A stretch of DNA of 64,000 nt from Melieria omissa (Eukaryota; Arthropoda; Insecta; Diptera; Ulidiidae): positions 49,340,404-49,404,403 of the forward strand of contig OZ020268.1 of NCBI GenBank assembly GCA_963971225.1, read 5' to 3'. Numbering within the stretch: the first letter of the stretch is position 1; every line of letters begins with the position of its first letter. This document shows positions 1 through 13,139 of the stretch, piece by piece. The position numbers and the translations under genes were made by a program. The notes under the pieces are model-generated. The model did not search any database and had not been told where the DNA came from. It worked only from the letters and a program-made list of their open reading frames with translations.

Positions 1-984
1 TCAGTAAATATTTTTCTGATATTTCTTTTAACGTTTTTAAGGATCAGTGTTAATCATCATTAAAATATTTTTGTATTTAGCAACATTTCGCCAAATTTAA
101 CTCACCACACCCCGAAACCAATTGCAAAACATTTCTTGAGAGCCTAAAAAAATTATTACTTTTTTTTTACAAACTTTGCCTAAACTTCCGGGTAGAAACT
201 TTCGTTAACAACCTCGAAACCACGCTCACATATTTCTAATTCGCTTATCTTTCAGCTTCGGCGGCGCTTTTCAATAACCACACTCATAATTCATAAGTAT
301 AATCTCCATGGAATTTATTTCTATTTTCTGACGCACAAAAAGCCGTCGCTCGACAAGCAACCACCCCACCCACCCACTACTCCCCATCCACCTTTCACAC
401 TTCATTCTTCATACAACACAAAACTCCTCGACACTCCAGCAGAAAAAGCCGCTGCACTTTGCTCGCATTGTCTCAATGCTGTGGTTACGCCGCTGCGGTG
501 TACACGCAGTGGGCGGGCCACATTTTGCAGCCAAACTTCCCAAATTAATCCCGCTGAAGTGTGTTCTAAAGTCCTGGTCTTGCGTGTGTCTGGCATCTTG
601 GAAACACTTTGTGCGGCGCGCACCTCGCACTGCCAGCCACCTCGCAATGCCGCCTTCCCATTCAACTGGAGTCGTGTGCGTGCGGATGTTTGCTTTCCGC
701 CAAAGTTCCATTATGTTTTGCTGCGTTTTTGTGCAAAACTTGTAAATATTTTGCGCAAAAAGTCCAAGAAAATAAATAAGAACGAGTGAAAGTTGTCGGC
801 GAGTGCTGCATTTAATAAGCTTAGGCGGCTGTTCACCCCCTGAACGACGGTGTGCAGTGTGCGCCGCAATTAGTTAAGCTCGGCTTGAAATACTTTGGCG
901 GAAGTTATGTGGCTTTTTGTCGACAGCAAACATTGATTGTTGAGTGGAAGCAAAAGAGGTTTTATTGAATTGCATTTGAGTTGG
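1..984. other. Left edge, no supported gene
   Basis: AT-rich flanks enclose a GC-richer part (about 440-720) where overlapping frames exist on both strands. None shows splice sites with matching phase or a known domain. Leader-like DNA near 740-800 might be 5'UTR but this is weak. Confidence 0.4.
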
Positions 985-1100
985 TAAGGTTAGGTTAGGT
1001 TAGGCTGGCTGACCCACGGGGGGTCTCACATAGACCATGTTGGTCCATAGTGATACCAGAAAGGTTCTGGAGCTTCAGACCTGTAAAAGGTTCGAAGGTT
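985..1100. repeat. Dispersed repeat end with TTAGG run
   Basis: ggttaggttaggttaggctg leads into a segment with cccacggggggtctcac. Similar short runs occur near 10048, 21558, 25738 and 32070. They are typical dispersed-repeat ends in fly genomes and not telomeric. Confidence 0.5.
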
Positions 1101-1439
1101 GAGTTGGTAATGTTTTAAAGAATTTTTAATTTTTTCCCGTCGAATGCTAACTTGGCGAATGCAAAGATTTATAAAGGAAATACCTAACACACCTTTGTGG
1201 GCAGTTCGTAAAACCAAAATTCGAAGGGACGCTGGATTGAATCTTTACCACGCCATTTGATAGATATACTTGTCTCCTTACTTATGACTTACTTTCTCCA
1301 TCTGATTACTCCAAGCGATAGCGAGATCTTGCACTACATTTGATTCTTTTACGTACCTCTACATTCCGTCATCGGCTGAAAAAATCTTGGAGTCCCTTTC
1401 TTCATGACCATTTAAAACTGTCTGATTCAGAGCATTACG

Positions 1440-1720
1440 TGTATATCTGATATTGATTCTTAGCACACAGATTGTTGGATAGAATAGGATGGGTGTGACG
1501 GATAGGGAAAGTTGCAGAATGTGCGGGGAAGACGAAGCTCTGGAGACATTAGGACATGTCCTCTGCTTCTGCCTAGCCATCTCAAGATAACGCTTGGCAA
1601 ACTTAGGGGCACGTGATGCTAGGCCTGAAACTAGCCTTTAGCTGATGTTTACCAAAACCACTCGTATTCTCATGGATCACTACTACAACTCATTACCGGA
1701 TCTCCATTAGGCATCACTAA
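1440..1720 (+). pseudogene. LINE 3' remnant: zinc-knuckle tail after the RNase H region
   Basis: One plus-strand frame reads GVTDRESCRMCGEDEA then LETLGHVLCFC, the CCHC tail found at the C-terminus of many insect non-LTR retrotransposons. A stop follows within SR*RLANLGARDARPE, still recognisable as the usual continuation. Both ends are lost in surrounding unique DNA. Confidence 0.65.
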
Positions 1721-2169
1721 GAACACAATAAGGGTCTAAGTGTGACCATTCGTTGCCAACCAGTTATACCTACCTAGGTTAGGATAGCATCTAGGAGAGA
1801 GAAAGGTCAAAGGGCCATCTTCGGCTAATGTCAAGTCAATGAGTTAGTAGTTGAAAGACGACAGCAAAAGAGAAAACGCAATCGTATCGGTCGAACTGTC
1901 CCAGCAACTTTATGTCGACCCAGGAGAATCTGCGGTCATTTGTGGCCAAATCTCCATTCGGAGGAGTCTTCGGTAATTGTCAAGCACACGAGATATACAG
2001 GCAGGGTGTAATAGTAATATAGGCTACGTAAGCCCTTTGGTCACACTGCCATCGAAGCAGTCCTATAGTAGTATGAACAGATTTTGTGCATTTTCTAAAA
2101 TTGCAAAGGGCACTTGAGCCTAGCATGGTTATAACTAGAACTTCCTTACTTACTTAACTTACTTACTGA

Positions 2170-2440
2170 ACTTACCATGACAACCCGTTGCCGGGGTATT
2201 ACCTGCCGCAAAAGCTCTCTCCAGGCGCCTCTTCTCCAGCTGGTCACACCAAGTGATGATAGGGCCTCTTCAACTTGGTCCTTCCACCAGAGACACGGCC
2301 TCCTTCTTCGTCATCGACATCCAACTACCGCATCGAACACCTTTTTCGCCGGAGCTTCATCGTCCATATGGGAGACATGGACAAGTGATCGTGGCAGCTC
2401 CAACGAATGGCCCCCGCGGCTCTGATTTAAGGATCAACTG
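2170..2440 (-). pseudogene. LINE reverse-transcriptase C-terminal remnant
   Basis: The minus strand reads MDDEAPAKKVFDAVVGCR, one TGA, RRRRPCLWWKDQVEEAL and SSLGVTSWRRGAWRELLRQ in a single frame. This is the typical extreme C-terminus of dipteran non-LTR elements. The plus-strand frame over the same bases is a shadow. Confidence 0.75.
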
Positions 2441-2786
2441 GTAGTAGCCTGGCTATCCAGTCCGACCAGAGGCTTTGTCTGGTCCTACGAGGGCCAGGAT
2501 CTTGGGACGGTCTTTAAAGGAGTTTCGTGGTGGCTTGGTTTACTGACATAATTCGGGTAGGGTTTCGGGTCGGCGTGGAGCTGCATTTACAATTGGGTGC
2601 CGGACCCATAGCACAGCAAAGGTAGGCTTATCAAGGGAGGGTAATGCCCCATTTACATTATTTCAATTGGTACCGGGAGCTAGTCTATCGGGGCGTTTAT
2701 CAACGCTTAATTTTGATACGCTATGCTTTTGAGCACCGTGGGGTTAGGCTACACTGGGGCTGCACTCTCGTTAAAAAATCGACATT

Positions 2787-2824
2787 TACCGCATCGAACA
2801 CCTTTTTCGCCAGAGCTTCATCGT
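2787..2824 (-). repeat. Second copy of the LINE tail segment
   Basis: These 38 bp (accgcatcgaacaccttttt onward) match 2326-2363 with about one mismatch. It is a fragment of the same C-terminal LINE sequence, about 460 bp away and in the same orientation. Confidence 0.8.
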
Positions 2825-3177
2825 AGACGTAGACTAAAATGTTACTAGTGAAGCTTATAACGACCACAGCTTATTCAAACCAGTCCTTATAGTCCCTATA
2901 GTCTGAGTCTTTCGGCAGTTATCCCGAAAGGCTCAATATGTTCTTTACGTTTCCAAGTGCAGTTGTCTTATTTCAGTGGATAAAGAACAGCATGTTTTCT
3001 TACTTCATCTGTCCATGTCTCGATGTGATTATTAAGGGGCTTCCCTACCTTGGGTACCATACCAAAGCATCAACAGCACGTCTTGCTCCCTTTAGGGAAT
3101 CGAAATGGTTCCTATTCGCATAGTCAGTAGAGGGTCTCTACTTGAAGGTCTCTCTTTTCGTTTGTGGACACGTATTA

Positions 3178-3265
3178 TCGATGGTTAGTGTTTTGGAGTG
3201 CAAGACAGAGGGTTCTGTGTTTGAATCTTTACTGACAACAAATTCCGTTGATAATAAATAAAGCG
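3178..3265 (+). mobile_element. Degenerate tRNA-derived SINE
   Basis: A tRNA-like body, with gttctgtgtttgaatcttta in the position of a Pol III B box, is recognisable beside better copies in this window. The A box is decayed. Confidence 0.4.
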
Positions 3266-4319
3266 GTACCACCTCTTCTTGAAATCGATGTCCTCTGCGC
3301 AGCATCAAATCTCACACCTCTGAATTTTGAAATATTTTTACAATTTTTAGTTTCTTCAGCTCAGCATAGGAACGCCTGATCAGCTGACTGTTGCCACACA
3401 AATCATTCAATAACAGTTACACCAAATTACGTTTCCCAGCATTTGAGGCCTGTAAGCGCCGGTGAACTCAATTGAAAATCGCGCTGACCAATCGACATTG
3501 AAGTGTCAAAACCGTTTAGAGTAATGAAGCAATGTGGCGACGCTGGGAAAATCTTTTTCAAAAGCTTACATAACCAATTCATTACAAGTTGAAATCGAAA
3601 CGAAATCGTGCCATGCAACAAAACACAAAAGAAACAAACAAGAAAATGCTTAATATATTTTATTGACTGTAAAAAGTAATAACAATAAAATTGTAATAAA
3701 GTCGTAGCGCGTTTGGTAACAAAGCTGGCCGCATGAGAATGCAAAACGGGGTGTGGCAATGCTGAGGTTTTTTGAAATTTCCACACATACATGAAAATTT
3801 ATGGAGAATTGAACGAGTTGTGAGAAATGAAATGGAAATTTATACAAACTTAGATCAAATCTAAATGTGACCAAATGAGTGGCGTGAAAAGTTTTCCTAG
3901 TTTTAGTGGCTGCGACAAATTTTGCGTGCAATTGACTTGAATTTGGCATAAAAAACGCTAAAATTGCCTGGCCGGACGTGTCAATTGAATGTGCAAAGCG
4001 GCGGAGCAATGAACGCTGCGTGCAATCAAACAATCAAATGGGACGCGTAACTTTGGTGCCAACTCACATAATGCGATGCTGGCCGTCTGCGTGTCGATTT
4101 GCTGGTGACTTTCTGTCACTATTGTCTTGCTGGAAAAGTGGTGTTGATTACCGACACTCTGCTGAATTTATGAGCAATGGAAAAAATGAAGAAGCTTAAT
4201 GTGACCTAATTGTATGGCAGCAAATTATATTTTTTATCTGGAAAGATATTATTCAGAGAGCTGATTGAAATTGGAAGAACAAAGAAGCTATTAAATTTGT
4301 AGTAAATGTCTTACAGTGG

Positions 4320-6420
4320 GACAACTATTACTTCGCCTGGTGGTACTTTGAGTGTATAACTTGTATAACTTCAACTTTCTGGCTTAAGGACCCTAACTCA
4401 TCAACTTCAGGTCTTACTTCTGATTTATATTTCTTCTTGGGTCCAAAGAGCCCTACTCCAAATCTTAGTTCTGTGTTTTAATACTTGTTACCTTCAAATA
4501 ACTTTACTCTGCCTTTCATTGTTGATGTTTGTTTCTTTTCATGTTTAAAAATCCCAACTCTTTGGACTAAAGGTCCATCTTTGTCTAATCGCCTCAGTTG
4601 GCAAAACGAAGAGGAGGAAGTATATTTAAGTCGGCTTCTCTGTCACTGCACAGGTCTCTCTATACGAAGGTGAAAATTCCTAGGCTCTTCTTTCTTCGAC
4701 AACTTGGATCACCTCAGATCAGTCAACATAAGCGACTTTGGTTTTATTCACAAAACAAATTGGCTTGTATAGGCACTTTGACTTGCAGTTAGTCAGATCA
4801 CTTCCTCCTTTTGGTATCACAACGGGCCCTTTTTGCAGCCTTAAGTCCTGTGCCCAGTAAGCCACGTTAACTGAACATAACCTAAGGTCTATCTTATGTT
4901 TGAGGCACCTGGAATCCAACTCTAATTACAACGTTTGGACTTTATGTTTAGAGACCTCAACTGTTAGAAAATGCATTCTCTTCATATCTTTTTTTGTTAC
5001 TTGGGTACAATTTACCATCTTAAATCTTGGAAGATACCTTCATTTTATGTTTAATTTGGAATTTTGGATCTAATTTCAATGTAAAGACCTCCAATTTGAA
5101 CTCTTACGAGTAACTATTTTAACTTTTCGTTGTTCCCATGTTCAGAAACCTTTGGTTTTTTTTGTTTTTGTTTAAATACGAGCCAATCCGCAGGGGAAAC
5201 CCCTATAAATGCGGGGCATTGCGCTGGATCAGGAAGGATATATAGGTTGGGAGAAAGGATGTTGGGTGAAGAATTTATGGACTCTTACCTTGAATCCATC
5301 AAGATCATAAGTGCTGGGGAAAACATCTGCAGGGAGACCATTCCACAATCGCGCTGTTCGGGTCAGGAACGAACTTTCTCTGTAGTGCGTAGTTCGCTGG
5401 AACATCGTTTCGACGTGGAATGTATGGGCGCCAGTGTTCAAACGGGTTGCCCGGGGGTGGTTTAAATAACAAGTTCTTCTTATGCTCAGAGACCCCTTCA
5501 CCTCTCACTTTGGAGTATATGTTGTTCTTGTATTTAGAAATAAGTTTCGGATATCTCCTATTTTGAGTATTTTTTCAACACTTATTTTAGCTTTTTGACT
5601 CATATTACTTTCAGATATTTTCTCTATATATCTTATCTTAGATATTGGTGCGTTATTTTGTTGAGAGACACCCAACTCAAACTTTTTTCTTCTATCGTTT
5701 GTTCGAAAAGTACTACTCGATTTCTTGTTTTGAATTTTTGGACCTTCTTATGTACAGTGAACTCCAGTTCCACTTCATATTTAGTGTGTTTTGTGCTTCT
5801 TGTGCTCAGGAACACCTACCACTTCCTATACTGACCTACTAGATTCCCTCATTCCACGTCATATTTTGGTTTTTTTTTTGTTCCTAAGTTCAGAGATATC
5901 TTATTCCACCTCATATTTAGCATGTCTGGTGCTCCTTGTATTCAGATATCCCTTTATGTTCAAAACCTTCATTTCACCTTAACTTTCAGATTTTTGGCCC
6001 TTTTTATTTTCATTTTCATATTTAAGGTTTCTGGTTCTTCTTATATGCAGAGAATTCACATTCCACTTTATCCTTAGGTTGCTTGGACGTTTTTGTATTC
6101 CGAGACCCTTTCCTCAACCTTTTATTTTAGATGTTTAATGGTTAATATGTCCAGCGGCTTTCATTCCAATCTTCTTACTTTCAGAGACCACAACTAGAAT
6201 CCTTTGTTTAAATATGTGGCCTTTCATACCTTCACAGATCTCAAATCGAACTTTCATTTTTAGATTGTAAGTGCTTCATGTTTTCGGATACCTCTCACTT
6301 CAATTCTTATTTAAAAGTTTTGGTTCTTCTACCGCTTAGAGATCTCAATTCTTTCTGTTCAGATTCTGCCACAACTCTTCGTTCGACCTTTCATACTCTC
6401 CAAACCAGGATAGTAACTCC
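4320..6420. repeat. Long pyrimidine-rich degenerate tandem array
   Basis: Units of very roughly 60-90 bp carry cttattccacctcatattta, tgctccttgtattcagagat and acctccaactc-like blocks. The similarity is weak and old. Open frames here are products of the repeat. A LINE fragment sits at 5160-5501. Confidence 0.5.
5160..5501 (-). pseudogene. LINE 3' remnant inside a tandem array
   Basis: The minus frame reads ATRLNTGAHTFHVETMFQRT and then SFLTRTARLWNGLPADVFP and YDLDGFKVRVHKF. This is the classic last segment of many insect reverse-transcriptase polyproteins (LWNxLPxxVF). It lies inside the pyrimidine-rich array 4320-6420, so it inserted there or the array grew around it. Confidence 0.75.
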
Positions 6421-7285
6421 TTTCCATCTTCCAAAACCACCCGATTACAATTTCGAATTCAATTTATTTGACTTTTTTATGATCAGTCATTTCAGTTACA
6501 TAATAAACCTCCAACTATATATAATATATACAACTATTAACTCAAAAGCACTCATCGCAATCATCTCCTGATCCACTTTGTTTTCTTATGCAATGATTTG
6601 ATGGCCATTATTGTCCAAATAACTTCGCATTTAATGCATCGCCTTGCGCTGGCATTAACATTTTTACGATTATAACTTTACCGCTTCGTTTGCCAAATAA
6701 TAAATGCCGCCAGCCAGGCAGCGGGTTTTATATCATTTATACTTTTTCACCATGGCGCCGCATCGATTATTGTTGGCAAATAGCTGGCAACGCCGACTTC
6801 AGCGCAAAATTGACAGTTGCGGTTTGCTGTCACGTTGTGTTAGTTCGCTTAAAATGCCCAACTAAACAAATCGTGCCCGGCACACAGGCGCACAGTAGCG
6901 GCCACGTCACGGGCGCAACTGTGGAATTATTTGAATGTTTTGCGGCACAAAAGCCGGTTCCAGATGTTTAGTTAGTTGGCTTTAGAGGAAATTTATGAAT
7001 TAAAAGCGACCATTTGACGGGAATATCAGCTGTGCCGTTTGTATGGCAACAAGTGCATTAAGTTTAGTTGACATATGGAAACAAGAACAACAAATACCTA
7101 GTGTGTTTAATTGAAGTTTTAAAAGGAAGGAAGAAGCAAAATAAGTATTTGTGTGGCTTACATTGAAAGGGACTTAGATATTATTTATCAAGAAGAAAAG
7201 CTGTAAGTCAAATGTTTAAAAAACTGATAAAGTTTACAATAAAACAAAAGACTACAAAAAAATATTAAGGAAGTTTAAATAAACT

Positions 7286-7560
7286 TCGGTAGGTCAGCGT
7301 AAAGTGCACTGGGCTCCCATTTCAAGGGTCGTGGGTTCGATTCCTACTGGTTCTGCATCGCATTTTCTTAAATTTCCTTCTTTCTAATTGTTTCCGATCT
7401 TCTCGGCATTACCCAGTCAAATCGTTTACCCTTGGACAAGGTCCTATCTTTCCCACTCGAATCAGTTGTGTCGAGCAGCTCACTGCAGATTTTCATGTCC
7501 AGGCCAATGATTACTAATGTGAAAGGTTTTTGAATGACTAGAAGTAAGTGAAGTAAGTTT
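7286..7560 (+). mobile_element. tRNA-derived SINE with A and B boxes
   Basis: A-box-like taggtcagcgt (7290-7300) lies 33 nt before a perfect B box ggttcgattcc (7334-7344); the tRNA-like head is followed by an unrelated body to about 7560. The head does not fold into a complete functional tRNA. Confidence 0.6.
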
Positions 7561-7679
7561 CATTCCTCTAATGTATCTAACTGCTTCACTGTCCAAGAAG
7601 TTTTTGATCAAACTATAGTAGAAGCTCAGTGCCTTAAGTCAGACTCTCGCTTGTCTAAGCGCGACCTGACCCACGTTAA

Positions 7680-8580
7680 AACTTTGAGTCAGAAAATCCT
7701 TTAGAGATTAAATTGTTTATGTGTGTACGAGAAAGTTCGAACCCATCTTGAGGCTCTAATGGAAAAATACTCGAAAGAAGGTTAGTTACCAAGTTTACAT
7801 CTTCCAGAATTCGGAATATCCAATAGCGATCCCATTGTCGCTAATTGAATGAGGTAGTTTCAACCAAACTTGCGGCTCGAATGGAAAAATACTTGAGACA
7901 ACGTTGGTCGTCACGGTTAGTTACATCTTTAAGCATTCAGAATATCCTTTAGTGATCCCAATGAATGAGGAAGTTCGAACCTAACTTGAGAGTCGCCCAG
8001 ATATTGAAGCATTCAGAATATCCTATAGGAATCCCATTGTGTATGAGGAAGTTCGAACCCATCTTGAGACTCTAATGGAAAAATAGTCGGGGAAGGTTAG
8101 TCACCAAGTCCATATCTTCAAGCGTTTAGAATATCCTTTAGTAATCCTATTGTCTTACTGAAATAGGATGTTTGAACCCAACATGAGGGCGGCTCAGATC
8201 TGTAAGCATTCAGAATAACCTTTAGTGATCCCAATGTCCTTAACTAAAGGAGGATGTTCGAACCCAACTTGAGGGTCGTCCAGATCTGCAAGCATTTAGA
8301 ATATCCTTTAGTGATCCCAATGTCCCTAACTGAATGAGGATGTTCGAACCCAACGTGAGGGTCGCCCAGATCTTTAAGATCTTCAGAATATCTATCAAAA
8401 TCCTATGGGATTCTTCTTTGCCTATGTGCGTATGAGGAAGTTCGAACTCGTCTTGAGGCTTGAATGGAAAACACTCACCATGTCCACATTTCCAGCATTC
8501 AGAATATTCTAAAGGGATACCATTGTCTATGTTTGTATGAGAAAGTTGAATTGAAATACAAGGAAGTATGCTGCATAGAT
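7680..8580. repeat. Degenerate tandem array, GTTCGAACCCA units
   Basis: Blocks gaggaagttcgaacccaact, tgagggtcgcccagatctt and gcattcagaatatcctttag recur about seven to nine times with variable spacing (about 80-170 bp). The 114-residue minus frame inside it is a repeat by-product. Confidence 0.75.
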
Positions 8581-10169
8581 CCAATGTTTTCTCAATAATT
8601 TCGGTGAGTCTAACTTCTAAGTTGCCTATAAATCAAAGATTAAACTATTTTATATGTATGTAAGTAATTAAAAGTGCTGACTACCCTTTTCTCGAGTATT
8701 TTCGTATCCACAAGCAAGCATTCTGGCCACTGAACTTATAAACATAAAAACTTCACAGACTTTCAGCTTGTTGGCCACAACTGACATTGGCCGTCTTATT
8801 CACATAGTGAACTATTAATCTGACGTTATCTACAAACATCACAGAGAACGTCAAAATAATATTATAAATTATTAGCGTGATTTGCTAAAACCTTATCCCC
8901 AAAAGATCTTCTCTTAAGGTGGACCAACAACCTTACTGAAGCTTGCTTTATTGTTCTAGAAATCAAGTTTTCACAATAGCTTCAGTCATTATTATAATTT
9001 TTTTATATTCTGCTAAAACATTTTTTTTATTTTTTACCAATTTTTTTATATATAATAAAGTTGTAAGTCTTTTTTGAACAGCCAATAGAAATCATTCGAT
9101 TTTAAGTACACAACATTTGTTGCGCTTAAAATGCTAATGACGACATTGCAATCGTTCAAATGTTCAATATGTGAGCTGAATGTGTCAAAATATTATCCGC
9201 TTGAAAACCGATATACAATGGAAATCGAGCAATTTCAAAAGCCCATTTAAAAGCCATCAAATATCAGTTGTTTTTGTTGTTACTGCTTTGCTGTGTTGTT
9301 TTTGTTGTAGAAGAGATTTTAAAAAGTTGTTGGTCGCTCGAGGGTAAATGTACCCAAAATTATTACATTGCACGAGATTAAAGATAACAATTACGGGCAC
9401 ACTAACACTTGCGTGTGATGGTTTAACCCTTTCAGTTTTAGTGCAGCAAAGAAAGACATATTGAATAAAGACAGAAACATTTACAAAAATTTATAAATTG
9501 ATTTATCGATGTTATCGATCCTGATGTTGTCTTGATTGAACACAATTAATCTCCTATTGGCCAAAGTTGATCGCTTCTGAGCGATTGCTGCCTTCAAACG
9601 GTCCAATGATTCCTACCAGATCCACCCAACATACAGTAAAACCTTCCTAACCGTCAATCCTCGTTCATCGCGATTCCACCACTACTGTGTTTGATTGACT
9701 TTGTCGCATATACGATACGATATCAGCCATCTTTCGCTCCAGAAATAGTTCGATTCTATTACGATTTAGCAGGGACTTGCTGATAGAAATGCGAAACATG
9801 AGGTTTTTCTTACTTTAACTCGAGTAACACCCATACATCAAGCTTTTTTTTGTATTCATATTTATTCAAGTGCTTCCAAAGGGTATTTTCTGCAATGCTT
9901 AGTTTCTGGGGAATGAAACAGTGCTTAAATGACGCTCGGACTGTACGAATTCCATGATTTTATGGACATTTTTTATAGGAAATTTACCTTCCAGAACGTG
10001 ATTCATGATTGACATCAAATTAGCATCAAATTGGCATTCGGATTATAAGGTTAGGTTAGGTAAGACGGGATCTTCAACACTGTTCACTTTTTCAGGCGCT
10101 TTTATCGAAGAAAAGTTATAAGATATGGCGTATTTTTTTTTCTGGGTCTATTTTTAAGGCACGCTCTTA

Positions 10170-10420
10170 CAAAACCGAGCCAAGCAATGATAAAACTGTC
10201 TGAAAAGTTTCTTAAGTATTTTCAGGGAATCTCTATTTCATCGCCTGCTTTTCAAAATGAGTCAAGCAATCGCAAAACTGTCTGAAAAGTTTCTTTACCA
10301 TGAAATCTTGTCTTTCTTATGCCACCATAAATTCTCTTTCGTACATCGAAATGAGTCAAGCAATCTTAAAACTGTCTGAGAAGTTTCTTTAGTACGGAAT
10401 CTTATCTTTCTAATGCCATC
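10170..10420. repeat. Three-copy tandem repeat
   Basis: caagcaatNNtaaaactgtc plus tgaaaagtttctt recurs at 10181, 10263 and 10357 (spacing 82 and 94 bp). Confidence 0.8.
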
Positions 10421-10559
10421 CAACACTACTCGATGACACTAATACAACGCGAGTTACGGATTATTTAAACCATCTATTAAAAAAATAAACTGCAAACTTC
10501 ACCACAGCTCTGAAAGGGTTAAGAACTGCTAAATATTCAGATACTTTATAGCGCATATA

Positions 10560-11250
10560 TCGTACAACCAAAGCAATTTATCAAGCGCGAGTACGTGAAT
10601 GCCAACTTTTTTCATCTCATCAGCGTAGAGTAGCGAAAAAAATACACAGTTTTGTTGTTTTGCCAGCGTCCGCGTGCTGTTTAGTGCGGCGAGAACGAAC
10701 CGTCAAGACGTCTCGTCTCGAGTTTCGCGGGAATGTGCAAAGTGAACAGTGAAATGACTTAGCGCTTGTTCAAATACAACAATAAAACAACAACAACAAC
10801 AAATTGGCAAACAACATAAATTCCGTTTCTAGCTTTCGATGCGTTCAAGAAGCATGCGGCGGCAAATGACCCGATGCGATGTGCCACAGATTTGCGACTG
10901 CCATCGCCGATTGTGCACTGACGGCTGCACTACGCGGTGGCGATAACGTGCGACCGTTTAATTTATGACCCAATGCAATTGTTGCTGCCGATCGAAGCAA
11001 ATCGAATCGAATTGATTTACATGGTTGGTCCGATAAATGCAACCGACCGTCAGACTGTCAATTGTGCCCTATCAGCGCTTGTCAGTCAGTGTTACACCTG
11101 CGCGTCGCACTGTTGACACATTCGTCAGCCGCACAACGCAACGCATCGCTGCGCGTTCATGATAAATCGAGCTCTTTTCAATATTTACCTATTTGCACGA
11201 ACGCTTACGAACTGACAGTTGGCCGCAAACAAGCAACACAATCAAACGTC
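10560..11250 (+). promoter_or_regulatory. Promoter/5'UTR-like GC-richer island
   Basis: Composition rises in GC and CpG. A TTAGTGCGG initiator-like site at 10681 is followed by AGACGT (10706-10711), which matches the DPE consensus RGWYVT, although at +24 instead of +28. CAA-rich leader-type sequence follows (10770-10815). No coding frame with supported splice sites was found, so the owner is unknown. It could be a 5' exon of the plus-strand gene. Confidence 0.3.
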
Positions 11251-11824
11251 CACTTGAGATTTATTAATCCGCATTACTCTTGTGCGCATTTTCTGCTTAT
11301 AGCTATCGACTTCTTTCCCCCCTCTCTTCTTGACTTTTCTCAAGTCTTCGATAGGTGCGTTCTCGCTCGCACGCAGCTTAGCCCAATTTATAATTTTCAA
11401 CTCGACAGTGCGCTCAATTTTTTTAACCACTTGAAATCAGGCAATATTTTTTATTTCTGTTTTTGTTGTTGGCATCAATTGCGTTCAAGATGTTTGTGTG
11501 CTGTTGAACTTCTGTTTCGGTAGTTGCTGGTACAAGTATAAAGTTCGAGCGCAGTCTTGGGCCCCTTTTCGCTTTCAACTCGCTCGTCTCTTTCGGTGTC
11601 TTGCGTTGTTTTTTTATTATTTTTTTTCGTCGACATAAATTTTGACATTCGCCTTGTTGGCCTCAAGTGTTTTTTAAGATAATATTGTGTTAATGAGTGT
11701 CGATATTCGTTTATTGATGGCTCTCGATTGATAATATTTTTATTTGTGTATTTACGCACTTGGAGTTTTTCACACGATCTTCAAAGAGTTGGCGCGTACT
11801 TGCAGTAAGCTGTGAAAGTTGCGG

Positions 11825-12150
11825 CAACATGCTTTTGATGTTTGATGAAATTGAGGGCGAAATCTTCAAATCATTCAGTAATATTACACAATAACAGATG
11901 TGGAGAGTGTAGAGGTAAACCGATGTGTCTTAATTTAGTTTGAGATTGAGCCCAGATTCAGTCATAAGTTGGTATACTAACAGAGAACCAAGAATTTGCT
12001 CTAATCTATGAAGATTACGGCATCTCGCGTTTGATGTTTGATGAGATTGAGGGCAGTATCTTTCAATTGTTGCGTAATATTGCACAATAAAAGGTGTGCA
12101 AAGAGTTGATGTTGTCTAAATTTAGTTCAAGATTGAGACAGAGAGTTTTA
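11825..12150. repeat. Two-copy tandem duplication of about 196 bp
   Basis: tttgatgtttgatgaRattg occurs at 11834 and 12030, followed in both by similar taatattRcacaataa and tttagttYaagattgag segments. Confidence 0.75.
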
Positions 12151-12874
12151 ACCTAGTCCGAAATTGAGTTCCAGCCTGGGTCACGTGTTGGCATCTCAAA
12201 GGAAATCTTAGAGGTGACTTCCTAACCTAACTACATACCTACCTTTATTTTGGTTAGGCCAGTACTCCAACTCTCTGAGTTATGTTCAATAAGCTAATTA
12301 AAGATCCAGCTTAACTGATACACGAGAAGCTTGAAATTAAGAAGCAGAAGCTCCAAAGACAGAGACTCTAAAGAAAGTATGAAATATGTCTTCTCAAAAT
12401 GTCCACCCACATGCTACTTTAATCACTTTCAAAATAGAAAACTACTGGGTAAATGAGTGCTGTCTTTAGTAATCTGTAGATTCTATCTCTAAGTCCTCCC
12501 TTTCCTTCTCCTTCTGTACCCTTGTTCCCTCCAATTTCTGCTCTTCGGTCTGCCTAATGTTTTACTTTTCAATTCCTTGTACTCACTTAGGTATGCAAGG
12601 GGGAGTTTTATGAGTAAAACATCCCAAATATCAGTTTGTTACAAGAATTGTGTGTGGAAAATATGATTTTGGGCTCAAAAGTTATGTACATAACCCTTAA
12701 AATAAAATCCTGTGTGCGTCAGTGCTTGTACTTCAACTTTCCGCGAATAAAGAAACGACCAAACCGTCACAAACCAAACGTTTTCAGCTCTTATAAATTA
12801 TAAAAGTTCAAACATTTTGTTGGATTGCATACATAATTTTTTGTTAAATTAAAATGAAAATAAATGTATTGCAA

Positions 12875-13135
12875 AAATTCGCATGCAATATTTTAGACAT
12901 TGCATGCAATATTTAGAAATTGCATGCAATATTATTAAACTTGCATGACTTAAAATTCGCAAAAAATTACTACTGTCAAGTTTTTACATATTCTAGAATA
13001 ATATAAAATATTGCATGCAATATTATATAAATTGCATGACATCAAATTCACCACAAATGAGTTTCCTCGTTTTTCTCAGCTGTACAATAATATTTTAAAA
13101 ATTTTCATGAGATTTCGAAATGTTGCATGCAACAA
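12875..13135. repeat. Cluster of TGCATGCA palindromes
   Basis: attgcatgcaatatt-type blocks occur about five times, plus single ttgcatgac blocks and gttgcatgcaac near 13120. The core GCATG is present on both strands of each palindrome. No protein coding. Confidence 0.75.
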
Positions 13136-13139
13136 AACA

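Noticed and set aside
985..1015. Telomeric TTAGG repeats
   Set aside because: Only three to four units inside a dispersed-repeat end; Diptera lack TTAGG telomeres and the motif recurs singly elsewhere in the window.
8240..8584. 114-residue minus frame
   Set aside because: Lies wholly in the GTTCGAACCCA tandem array and reflects repeat composition.
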